Of a DNA stretch of 6,382 nucleotides, positions 1-5,444 are shown in pieces. This DNA comes from Nitrososphaerota archaeon. GTDB lineage: Archaea > Thermoproteota > Nitrososphaeria > Nitrososphaerales > Gagatemarchaeaceae. The translations under genes were made by a program, and so were the position numbers. A model generated the notes under the pieces. That model saw nothing but the letters and a program-made list of their open reading frames with translations. It did no database searches and was not told where the DNA came from. How positions within the stretch are numbered: the stretch's first letter is position 1; each line of letters starts with the position of its first letter. The DNA is taken from the NCBI GenBank assembly GCA_016200025.1, contig JACQFO010000061.1:1-6382 (forward strand), given 5' to 3'.

Positions 1-684
1 GGACGATTCATCGGGCCTCGGGATGAACGGCCTGACCAGGAGGGCGAGGACCAACCCGAAGACGAAGCCCCCGATGTGCGCGCCGTAGGCCACCCCCGTG
101 TCGGCCCCACCGGAGGAGAGCAGAAGCTGCAATACGAACCAGAAGCCTATGAACCAGAGCGCCCGTATCGGGATGATGAAGTATCCAAGAAGAGAGAGGA
201 CCTGGGCCTTCGGGAAGAAGACCACGTAGGCCGCGAGGACGCCCGAGATCGCGCCGGACGCTCCCACTCCGGGGATGTAGACGTCGGGGACCCCGTTCCC
301 CAGGGAGATGAAGACCTGTGTCAGGCCGCCCACCGCTCCCGCGAAGAGGTAGAAGCCCAGGTACTTCGTGTGCCCGAGCTTGTCCTCGACGTTGTCCCCA
401 AAGACGAACAGATAGACCATGTTGCCCGCTATGTGCCAGAAGCCTGCGTGGAGGAAGATGGAGGTCAGGAGCGTCCCGAGCCTGTAGACTTCGGTGCCGT
501 TCAGAGCGTAGAAGATGTAGTATGGGACCACGCCCAGCTGGATGAAGAGGTCGTAGGTGGCGTCAGAGGTGAAGTTGTTGGTGTAGGCGACCTCGAGGAG
601 GAAGGCAATGACATTGATTCCGATGAGGGCCCAGTTCACGTAGGCCCTTCGCACCGGACGGTTGAGGTCGTAGAGTGGGAACAA
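1..684 (-). CDS. Rhomboid family intramembrane serine protease, 3' end cut by window edge
   Basis: Polytopic membrane protease that cleaves transmembrane substrates within the bilayer; substrates cannot be told from sequence. Translation of the minus strand gives 228 residues with no stop before the window edge, so the C-terminus is missing. Rhomboid hallmarks are in order: TM1 about residues 14–30; a long extracytoplasmic L1 loop about 31–68; the H84-I-A-G-N88 motif in TM2; TM3 about 107–126; the GASG motif with catalytic Ser143 in TM4; TM5 about 169–188; and the AHIGG motif with catalytic His203 in TM6. The Ser/His dyad is intact, so the enzyme should be active. I chose the TTG at 682–684 because the product then begins MFPLYDLNRP, the usual rhomboid N-terminus just before TM1. 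No ATG precedes it in frame before the stop at 790–792, and an AAGGA Shine-Dalgarno lies upstream. It has its own promoter and is not part of the ribosomal operon. Confidence 0.9.
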   Translation of the reverse strand, partial: MFPLYDLNRPVRRAYVNWALIGINVIAFLLEVAYTNNFTSDATYDLFIQLGVVPYYIFYALNGTEVYRLGTLLTSIFLHAGFWHIAGNMVYLFVFGDNVEDKLGHTKYLGFYLFAGAVGGLTQVFISLGNGVPDVYIPGVGASGAISGVLAAYVVFFPKAQVLSLLGYFIIPIRALWFIGFWFVLQLLLSSGGADTGVAYGAHIGGFVFGLVLALLVRPFIPRPDESS

Positions 685-692
685 CGGATTGA

Positions 693-698
693 ATCCTT
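693..698 (-). promoter_or_regulatory. Shine-Dalgarno site for the rhomboid TTG start
   Basis: On the minus strand the bases GAAGGAT lie about 8–9 nt before the TTG at 682–684. This purine-rich match to the 16S rRNA 3' end supports that start over any codon further upstream, where no ATG or GTG exists in frame. Confidence 0.5.
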
Positions 699-720
699 CT
701 GCGAACGCGGCTCCGAAGAT

Positions 721-731
721 TGCTATAATAG
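721..731 (-). promoter_or_regulatory. Probable TATA box (box A) of the rhomboid gene
   Basis: The minus strand reads GCTATTATAGC here, an AT-rich island in otherwise GC-rich DNA. Its centre is about 26 nt upstream of position 700, which would put transcription start just before the Shine-Dalgarno site and give a short leader of about 16 nt. The spacing fits the archaeal TBP/TFB rule. The call rests on sequence and spacing alone. Confidence 0.5.
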
Positions 732-843
732 CTTGGACCCGCAGATGGAAGGATTGCCTGGGAGCCGAGGCCTGATTCCTAATAGGAGGTTAATGCGCCG
801 GGAGTGGGATTTGAACCCACAGCCCGCTTTCGCGAGACAGGCT

Positions 844-858
844 CGCCGGCCGCGATGA
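844..858 (-). other. tRNA intron 2, canonical position 37/38 (15 nt)
   Basis: This intron lies one base 3' of the anticodon, between A37 (859) and A38 (843). The bulge-helix-bulge consists of central helix CTGG (864–861) with CCGG (849–846), including one T·G pair, and 3-nt bulges AA^T and CG^A. Cleavage after the second base of each bulge yields the standard loop CTGGAAA. Position 37/38 is the usual archaeal tRNA intron site. Confidence 0.88.
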
Positions 859-866
859 TTCCAGGC

Positions 867-878
867 TTGCGCAATGTT
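867..878 (-). other. tRNA intron 1, noncanonical position 29/30 (12 nt)
   Basis: This intron splits the 5' strand of the anticodon stem after G29. A bulge-helix-bulge can be drawn exactly: a GCGC/GCGC four-base-pair central helix (884–881 with 872–869), a 3-nt bulge AG^A at the 5' site and a 3-nt bulge AA^G at the 3' site. Cleavage after the second bulge base at each site is the known rule for the archaeal splicing endonuclease. Removal restores CAG+GC, the perfect stem half. The inner loop is only ACATT, so the motif lacks an inner helix (a relaxed form). Confidence 0.87.
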
Positions 879-930
879 CTGCGCCCTACCAGGTTAGGCG
901 ACCCCGGCGTTGGCTGGCCACCAATCGCGG

Positions 931-938
931 GCTTAAAA
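931..938 (-). promoter_or_regulatory. TATA box for tRNA-Ser
   Basis: The minus strand reads TTTTAAGC, preceded by the purine-rich GAATGAGG, which could serve as a BRE. The centre of the element is about 27 nt upstream of the first tRNA base (908), the spacing expected for an archaeal promoter starting at or very near the mature 5' end. It lies in the gap just after the cbf5 stop, so the tRNA can be transcribed apart from the operon. Confidence 0.6.
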
Positions 939-967
939 CCTCATTCGGAGTGAGTCAGCCCAGCGGA

Positions 968-1984
968 CTAGGCCAGCTTCTTGGCTGGGGGCTGTTTCTT
1001 CCAGAGCTTGGGGTAGGTGCTCCTCTTCATGATTACGCGCTCCGTTGACGATGCCAGTCCTCTCTTCAGCGAACGGATCTCGTCCGTCGAGAGCAGGGCC
1101 TTCCCGACTGCGACAAGCTCCCCCTTCGGGGACAGGATGGCCAGGGGGTCGTCCTTCGCGACGCCCTCGGAGACAGAGAGGATCCCCGGGATGCCCACGC
1201 GCGCCCCGTGGCAGACCGCGTCCACCGTCGAGTCCCTGACGACTAGCCGCTTGGTCGACCCGAGGGACTCCTCGACGGGCAGAATCGCCTTCCGAATTGG
1301 GACTTCATCGCCCTGCTTGAGCCTGAAGACCGCGTCGTTGAGCTGGTGCAGCGTCGTCAGGCCCTGGCTCTCGTTGAAGGGCCCTACGATCGTCCTCCTC
1401 AGCTCGACCATGGTCGCGCCCACTCCGAGGACTTCGCCGATGTCGTAGACGAGCTTGCGAATGTAGGTGCCCGACTGGCACAGGCATCGGAACATGTGCA
1501 GGTTCCCGGCTGACTCGGTCAGCTGGAGCTCATGGACGGTGCGGCTCCTGGTCCGCCTGCTCACCGAGGACCTCTGCGGGGGGCGCTGGAAGATTTCGCC
1601 TGTGAACTCCTGGACGACCGCGTCCAGCCGCCTCTTGGGAACGGACGAGTGGAGCCTCATCACCCCGCGATACTCCTTGGGAAAGAGGAGGAGGAGGCTC
1701 AGTGACTTTGTGGCCTGGCCCAGGCCTATGGGGAGGAGGCCCGAGACCGGCGGGTCGAGGGTGCCGCTGTGGCCTGCCTTCTCCACTCCAACGAGGCGGC
1801 GGACCCACGCCACGACCTCGTGGCTCGTGGGGCCACGGGGCTTGTCGAGCGGGATCATGCCGTAGTCGAGCAGGGCCGAGATGGGGCGGGCGGAGGGGAG
1901 CCACCCATGCTCGGGATCGGCCTCCTCCTCGTCGAGGACGACGATCTTCAGTGGGGGCAAGTCAGTCTCCCCTGCTCTTGACAT
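968..1984 (-). CDS. cbf5: Cbf5 (TruB-family) tRNA/rRNA pseudouridine synthase, H/ACA RNP catalytic subunit
   Basis: Converts uridine to pseudouridine in rRNA guided by H/ACA RNAs with Nop10, Gar1 and L7Ae, and can act on tRNA U55 without a guide. The 338 residues show a dyskerin-like N-terminal region (about 20–45); the catalytic motif GHSGTLDP at 71–78 with catalytic Asp77; RPPQRSSVSRR at 134–144; the YIRKLVYDIGEVLG motif at 174–187; and a C-terminal PUA domain about 245–325 that binds the guide RNA. A Lys-rich tail ends the protein. The PUA domain and lack of a bacterial-type N-terminus mark it as archaeal Cbf5 rather than bacterial TruB. It is the last gene of the operon. The ATG at 1982–1984 overlaps cmk by 23 nt and has no visible ribosome site. 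A TTG at 1958–1960, one base after the cmk stop, has GGAG 6 nt upstream and would give 330 residues (catalytic Asp69). Either start keeps all domains. Confidence 0.95.
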   Translation of the reverse strand: MSRAGETDLPPLKIVVLDEEEADPEHGWLPSARPISALLDYGMIPLDKPRGPTSHEVVAWVRRLVGVEKAGHSGTLDPPVSGLLPIGLGQATKSLSLLLLFPKEYRGVMRLHSSVPKRRLDAVVQEFTGEIFQRPPQRSSVSRRTRSRTVHELQLTESAGNLHMFRCLCQSGTYIRKLVYDIGEVLGVGATMVELRRTIVGPFNESQGLTTLHQLNDAVFRLKQGDEVPIRKAILPVEESLGSTKRLVVRDSTVDAVCHGARVGIPGILSVSEGVAKDDPLAILSPKGELVAVGKALLSTDEIRSLKRGLASSTERVIMKRSTYPKLWKKQPPAKKLA

Positions 1985-2522
1985 AATGCAGGATTATCGC
2001 GGCGACCTTGGACTCTGGTATCGTGTCGGTGTCGACGACCAGGTCGAAGGGGCGGATGTCCTTGCCGAAATCTATGCCATAGATCTTCTTGTAGAGCTTG
2101 TGGTTCTCGGAGTCCCGGACCGAGAGGACCTTGAGGCACTTTGAGACTGGCAGGTGGTCCCGTTTCGCCATCCTTGCGGCGCGGCTCTTCACGTTGCCCG
2201 ACAGCCAGACCTTGACGCCGTCCTCGGTGAGCCAGGGGATGGGGTAGCTCGTGATGACAACGTTCCCTTTCTTGGCCTTCTGCAGCAGGCGGGAGTCGAC
2301 CTCCTTGTCGAAGTCGGAGGAGCGCTTGCGTTCCTGGAGGAATTTCATTCCTTGGCCCCTGTCCCACCAGTCGTCTCCCCCAGGGGTGTAGCCCTCCTCG
2401 ACCGCCATCTCCTTGAGCACGTCCCCCCCACCGACCATCGGAAGGCCCAGGTCCTTGGCGACGGCCCGGGAGACGGTCGTCTTCCCCACGGCCGGCATCC
2501 CTGAGATTATTATCGCCTTCAA
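1962..2522 (-). CDS. cmk: Archaeal cytidylate (CMP) kinase
   Basis: Phosphorylates CMP/dCMP with ATP to give the diphosphate; cytosolic, pyrimidine nucleotide metabolism. The 186 residues carry a P-loop GMPAVGKT at 8–15, the GGGDVLKEMA segment (31–40) typical of archaeal CMP kinases, a lid-like basic stretch RMAKRD (117–122), and the family signature YKKIYGID (144–151) followed by PFDLVVDTD (158–166). The open frame runs upstream to an ATG at 2600, but that would overlap the EMC3 gene by 67 nt and add a Pro/His-rich tail unlike any kinase. The TTG at 2520–2522 gives MKAIIISGMP, the expected first strand, and lies 11 nt after the EMC3 stop, so I use it. The usual GR-GW-like substrate segment reads TSYPIPWL (91–98), without the Arg seen in many CMP kinases, so substrate preference is less certain than the fold. 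Confidence 0.87.
   Translation of the reverse strand: MKAIIISGMPAVGKTTVSRAVAKDLGLPMVGGGDVLKEMAVEEGYTPGGDDWWDRGQGMKFLQERKRSSDFDKEVDSRLLQKAKKGNVVITSYPIPWLTEDGVKVWLSGNVKSRAARMAKRDHLPVSKCLKVLSVRDSENHKLYKKIYGIDFGKDIRPFDLVVDTDTIPESKVAAIILHYVKSRGD
1967..1973 (-). promoter_or_regulatory. Shine-Dalgarno-like site favouring a TTG start for cbf5
   Basis: The minus strand reads AGGGGAG here, ending 6 nt before a TTG at 1958–1960. The bases before the upstream ATG (1984) contain no comparable purine run. This supports the shorter Cbf5, translated directly after the cmk TGA. The ATG remains possible because it is the stronger start codon. Confidence 0.4.
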
Positions 2523-2533
2523 TGGGATGCCAC

Positions 2534-3421
2534 TCAGGTCGTGGTGTGGAGGAGGCGGGTGAGTATGCTGGAGAAGGTGAATGAAGACAGGAAGTACCAC
2601 CAGATCAGGACCATCTCGCCGTTGGCCCCGACGATCAAAGGGATTTGGACAGGGGAGAGCGCGACTATCACCCCGTAGCCGCCGAGGAACGTGGCCATCA
2701 GGTAGTAGACTCCGAAGAGAGGGGCGATGGTGATCAGCGTGACCTTCGACCTTGCGAGGGAGACCTTGGCCTGAGCCTGCTTCATGGGTAGCTCACGCTT
2801 CTTGATCTTCTCGAGCTTCGCCTTATCGCCTGACGCCGTCGCTTCCTTCTTCTCCTTGTTGAAGGCGGCCACCTCGGCCTTCATCGCCCGCTCCTTGTTG
2901 AGGTTCACGAACTTCCTCGTCACTACCTGGGTGAGGAGGCCGAGTCCCAAGGATGTGAAGACGACGACATAGGTTGAGTCCGGCAGGGGCAGGCCGACCT
3001 GCGAGCAGGTCGTCCCAGGACCCGTGGAGTTGGCCTTCACCACGTGGAGTGTGAAAGTGGCGACCTTCTCCTGGCTCTCGGTCTTGGCGACCACGCCAAG
3101 CTGGTACGAGCCGAGGGTCCCGTCGTCGTGGGCGACCCTGATGACGAGGGTCGCGTTTAGCGGAGCTGAGCCCGAGATCGGGGCGATGCTGATGTTGGAG
3201 TCCTTCGGGATGGAGCCGATGGCTGCCAGAGTGAGCGGCGTGGCGCCCGGCTGGGAGCCCCAGGAGACCGAGACGAGGACCGTGCTGTTGCCGCCTGGGT
3301 TGGTGATGACGCACGTGGTGCTGAGGGAGACCTCGAGGCCCCCCTGTGCGGTTGCGGCTGGAACTGCCGTCAGCGAGAGGACGATGAGCGCGGCGAGGAC
3401 AACAGATGCGGTATTCGTCAT
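2534..3421 (-). CDS. EMC3/TMCO1-family (DUF106) membrane insertase with an N-terminal exported domain
   Basis: Belongs to the archaeal DUF106 group of the Oxa1 superfamily (YidC, Oxa1, Get1, EMC3, TMCO1), which helps insert membrane proteins beside the Sec channel. The core is residues about 150–290: TM1 about 150–168, a charged cytosolic coiled coil about 171–225 rich in Lys/Glu that would contact the ribosome or nascent chain, then TM2 about 227–248 and TM3 about 268–289. Ahead of it lie a signal peptide (1–26, hydrophobic 5–20, Ala-X-Ala-like end) and about 120 residues rich in Ser, Thr, Val and Gly, likely an extracytoplasmic beta-sandwich. This part has just two cysteines, Cys37 and Cys139, one at each end, and four N-glycosylation sequons (Asn45, 76, 89, 131). 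Typical archaeal members start directly at TM1 and are near 200 residues, so the 295-residue length reflects the extra domain. The ATG overlaps the adk stop by one base (TGATG), indicating coupled translation. Confidence 0.88.
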   Translation of the reverse strand: MTNTASVVLAALIVLSLTAVPAATAQGGLEVSLSTTCVITNPGGNSTVLVSVSWGSQPGATPLTLAAIGSIPKDSNISIAPISGSAPLNATLVIRVAHDDGTLGSYQLGVVAKTESQEKVATFTLHVVKANSTGPGTTCSQVGLPLPDSTYVVVFTSLGLGLLTQVVTRKFVNLNKERAMKAEVAAFNKEKKEATASGDKAKLEKIKKRELPMKQAQAKVSLARSKVTLITIAPLFGVYYLMATFLGGYGVIVALSPVQIPLIVGANGEMVLIWWYFLSSFTFSSILTRLLHTTT

Positions 3422-3993
3422 CAGCTGGAGGCCTTCCGCATCATGGTAGCGATCTTGCGGGCGGTGGCATCCGCCTTCCCGTCCGAGTTTGTGAGAGTCA
3501 GCATGGGGGCGCCGGTCAGGTTGGAGGCGACCGCGAGGAAGACCCTCGCCAGAGAGAGCTCCTCAAGGAGAGAGCCTCTGTCGGCAGAGTCCCGGTATCT
3601 GAGCTTGTCCTGGGCCCGGCGCTGGGAGATTTCATCCGGGCTCGCCTCGACAAGTACGAGATGGGTCGGCTTGAGGGCCCTCACCACTTCGAAGGGGAGT
3701 CCGGGCCAGAAGCCTTCCTCTGTCCTGATGAAAAGGTGGGTGTCGACCAGGACGATGGCCTCCTTCATCCTGGAGATGCGGGCCGCGGTTAGGCGCTGGA
3801 GCTCCTTCTGCCTCTCCACAGGGAGCTTTCGCAGTTCGTCCCTGTGCTTGACCAGGCGCCGCCTCTTCCCTTCTTCTAGCATGACAGAGCCGAAGGTGAC
3901 CAGCTTCGCCCCCTTGGTCATGGAGAGGAGCTTCTCGACGACCGTGGTCTTCCCTACGCCAGCTATCCCTACTGTGACGACCCGCAGCCTCAC
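3421..3993 (-). CDS. adkA: Archaeal-type adenylate kinase (AdkA)
   Basis: Catalyses ATP + AMP to 2 ADP in the cytosol. The 190 residues match the archaeal AdkA family, which is distinct from bacterial Adk in lacking its long lid domain. Visible features are the P-loop GIAGVGKT at 9–16, VTFGSVMLE (32–40, nucleotide monophosphate binding region), HRDELRKLPVERQKELQR at 50–67 (a highly characteristic AdkA helix), VDTHLFIRT (83–91) with the Walker-B-like Asp, GFWPGLP (94–100), and the Arg-rich RRAQDKLRYRD (125–135) serving as the short lid. The start is a GTG at 3991–3993, four bases after the secY stop, and it places the first strand MRLRVVTVG properly. The gene ends overlapping the EMC3 start by one base. 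Location directly behind secY is typical of archaeal ribosomal operons. Confidence 0.94.
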   Translation of the reverse strand: MRLRVVTVGIAGVGKTTVVEKLLSMTKGAKLVTFGSVMLEEGKRRRLVKHRDELRKLPVERQKELQRLTAARISRMKEAIVLVDTHLFIRTEEGFWPGLPFEVVRALKPTHLVLVEASPDEISQRRAQDKLRYRDSADRGSLLEELSLARVFLAVASNLTGAPMLTLTNSDGKADATARKIATMMRKASS

Positions 3994-3997
3994 TGGC

Positions 3998-5434
3998 CTA
4001 GCCAGCTCCGATCAGGCCCGCTAGGGTCGGGGAGACCTCTTCCACCTGCTCCTTGAGCAGGTTCTGGTAGTACTGGAGGATGATGTCCACCATGAGCAGG
4101 ATGCCGATGCCTGAGCCGAAGACGCCGAAAAGGTCGGAGACTCCGGCGACGAGGCCGATCATGATGCCGCCTATGATGGTCAGCGTAGGTATGTACCGGT
4201 TCAGCACCTGCTCGATGGAGAGGCCGGTACGCCTGAACCCCGGTACCTGCACGTTGGCGTCCATGAGGTTCTTGGCCACGGCCCTAGGGTTGAGGCCGCC
4301 TATCTCCACCCAGAGCCTCGCGAAGAGGACGGCCATGCCTATGAGGTACATCAGGTATATTGCTGCATGGATGGGGTCGGCGACCGTCGAGTCGACCCCC
4401 TGGGGGGCGGTCATGTAGTAGACGATGCCTCCGTTGGGGTACTGGCTCAGGGAGCCGTTCACAGCGGGCGGCCAAGTGCCCAGGTACTTCAGCCACCAGG
4501 ATGGAGATGAGGTCTGGTAGTTGTAGAGGATGCGAGTGAAGAATGTGATGTTGGCTCCCAGGGCGGACACGAGGATGACGGGGATGTTGGAGACGTAGAG
4601 GAGCTTGATCGGGTAGACGCCCTGGAAGCCCCTGTACTTCACTGAGGTGATGGGGAGCTCGATCCTGATGCCCTCGATGTAGATGATGGTGAGGAGCATC
4701 ACCATGGTAAGGGCGAAGGTGAGGAGGCTCGGATAACGGAACTGCCTGACGACTATGTCCGGCAGGGTGTTCGTGAAGAATGCGGTCACCAGCGCAGGGA
4801 CGAAGCCGAAGGTCTCGGACGTAGTCGCAGTGGCCCTGATGGAGATGGGGGAGAAGGTGTACCACATCACCGTCTGGCAGACTCCCGCGAGGATAAAGAG
4901 GCTGACGCCGCTGCCCAGCCCCCACCCCTTCTGTATCAGCTCGTCGAGCAGAAGGACGAAGAGGCTCGCGATAAACAGCTGGATGAATATGACTATCTGC
5001 TGGTTGGCAGTGAGGACGCCCAGGGCTCCGCCGAAGATGTACGCTATGGACTCGCCTATGATGACGATGAGGGTGAGGAACTTGGTTGCGGAGCCGAAGA
5101 TGGCCCTGTCGTCCGCGTTCTTGAGGTCCAGCTTGATGATGTCGCTGCCCTTCAGCAACTGGAGGATGAGGCCCGACGTGACTATGGGTCCGATTCCCAA
5201 TTCCATGAGGGTCCCCTGGGTCGACGCGAAGACGACCCTCAGGAAGGCGAGCTGGTCCTGCTGGTTGCCGGGGCCTCCGAAACCGTAGAGCGGGGTCGTG
5301 GCCATGACGAGGTAGGCGATGAGGGCGAAGCCCGTCCAGATGAAGCGCTCGTTGAGGTTCGGTTTGCGTTCGGGCTTCGGGATCTCGGGGAGGACGGTCC
5401 CGATGTTTCTGACGAAATCTCGCAGCGAAGCCAT
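3998..5434 (-). CDS. secY: Preprotein translocase channel subunit SecY (Sec61 alpha)
   Basis: Forms the protein-conducting channel with SecE and Sec61 beta; exports secretory proteins and opens sideways for membrane segments. The 478 residues are full length for archaea, with about ten membrane segments: TM1 33–50; plug helix about 70–80 followed by the IGPIVTSGLILQLL segment of TM2 (81–94); TM3 about 117–139; TM4 145–163; TM5 about 174–192 after the GWGLGSGVSLF motif; TM6 about 235–253; TM7 about 283–300; TM8 about 356–374; TM9 about 414–432; TM10 about 436–456. The cytosolic TM6–7 loop (254–275, SVKYRGFQGVYPIKLLY) and TM8–9 loop (379–411, NPRAVAKNLMDANVQVPGFRR) are the ribosome-binding loops. 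A 50-residue extracytoplasmic loop rich in Trp, Pro and Gly lies between TM7 and TM8. ATG follows the uL15 stop by 10 nt; AAGGAG sits 13 nt upstream. Confidence 0.98.
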   Translation of the reverse strand: MASLRDFVRNIGTVLPEIPKPERKPNLNERFIWTGFALIAYLVMATTPLYGFGGPGNQQDQLAFLRVVFASTQGTLMELGIGPIVTSGLILQLLKGSDIIKLDLKNADDRAIFGSATKFLTLIVIIGESIAYIFGGALGVLTANQQIVIFIQLFIASLFVLLLDELIQKGWGLGSGVSLFILAGVCQTVMWYTFSPISIRATATTSETFGFVPALVTAFFTNTLPDIVVRQFRYPSLLTFALTMVMLLTIIYIEGIRIELPITSVKYRGFQGVYPIKLLYVSNIPVILVSALGANITFFTRILYNYQTSSPSWWLKYLGTWPPAVNGSLSQYPNGGIVYYMTAPQGVDSTVADPIHAAIYLMYLIGMAVLFARLWVEIGGLNPRAVAKNLMDANVQVPGFRRTGLSIEQVLNRYIPTLTIIGGIMIGLVAGVSDLFGVFGSGIGILLMVDIILQYYQNLLKEQVEEVSPTLAGLIGAG

Positions 5435-5444
5435 GGGGGCCGAC

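Larger units (their letters stand above)
796..908 (-). tRNA. tRNA-Ser(GGA) with two introns
   Basis: The gene is 113 nt and the spliced product 86 nt, normal for a class II tRNA. The acceptor stem pairs GCCGGGG (908–902) with TCCCGGC (803–797), followed by discriminator G73 at 796, as expected for serine. The D-stem is GCCT/GGGC. The T-arm is GTGGG-TTCAAAT-CCCAC. The long variable arm is the hairpin CTCGC-GAAA-GCGGG. After removal of two introns (867–878 and 844–858) the anticodon stem becomes a perfect CAGGC/GCCTG, with loop CTGGAAA and anticodon GGA at 862–860, reading UCU/UCC. Unspliced, the stem cannot form. CCA is not encoded, since CAT follows G73. The gene sits between cbf5 and the rhomboid gene and has its own TATA element. 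Class, arm and discriminator exclude leucine. Confidence 0.93.

Noticed and set aside
777..787. Short palindrome CCTAATAGG downstream of the tRNA
   Set aside because: Too short for a terminator or attachment site, with no T-run and no second copy seen in the window.
76..858. 260-residue plus-strand open frame across the rhomboid gene and tRNA
   Set aside because: It is antisense to a rhomboid with an intact catalytic dyad and runs through the tRNA. Its Glu/Asp/Arg/Val-rich product is the typical mirror of a GC-rich gene.
864..881. Anticodon stem CAAGC/GCCTG with an A·C mismatch and an intron before position 27
   Set aside because: It leaves a mismatch and no BHB geometry; the 29/30 intron restores a perfect stem and fits the cleavage rule.
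796..908. tRNA gene as an integration site for a mobile element
   Set aside because: No partial repeat of the tRNA 3' end, integrase or foreign-looking DNA is present on either side within the window.
910..924. Inverted repeat TTGG…CCAA between the tRNA TATA box and the tRNA start
   Set aside because: Four-base arms around TGGCCA are expected by chance in GC-rich DNA; nothing marks it as an operator.
939..953. Possible hairpin (CTCA…TGAG) followed by TTTT after cbf5, as an intrinsic terminator
   Set aside because: Only four to five pairs with a large loop, and the T-run is better explained as the tRNA TATA element.
3443..4024. 193-residue plus-strand open frame opposite adk
   Set aside because: Antisense shadow of a well-conserved adenylate kinase; Ser/Arg-rich product with no recognisable motif.
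4284..4925. 213-residue minus-strand frame inside secY
   Set aside because: Out-of-frame reading of secY; His/Pro/Arg-rich product from GC-rich third positions.
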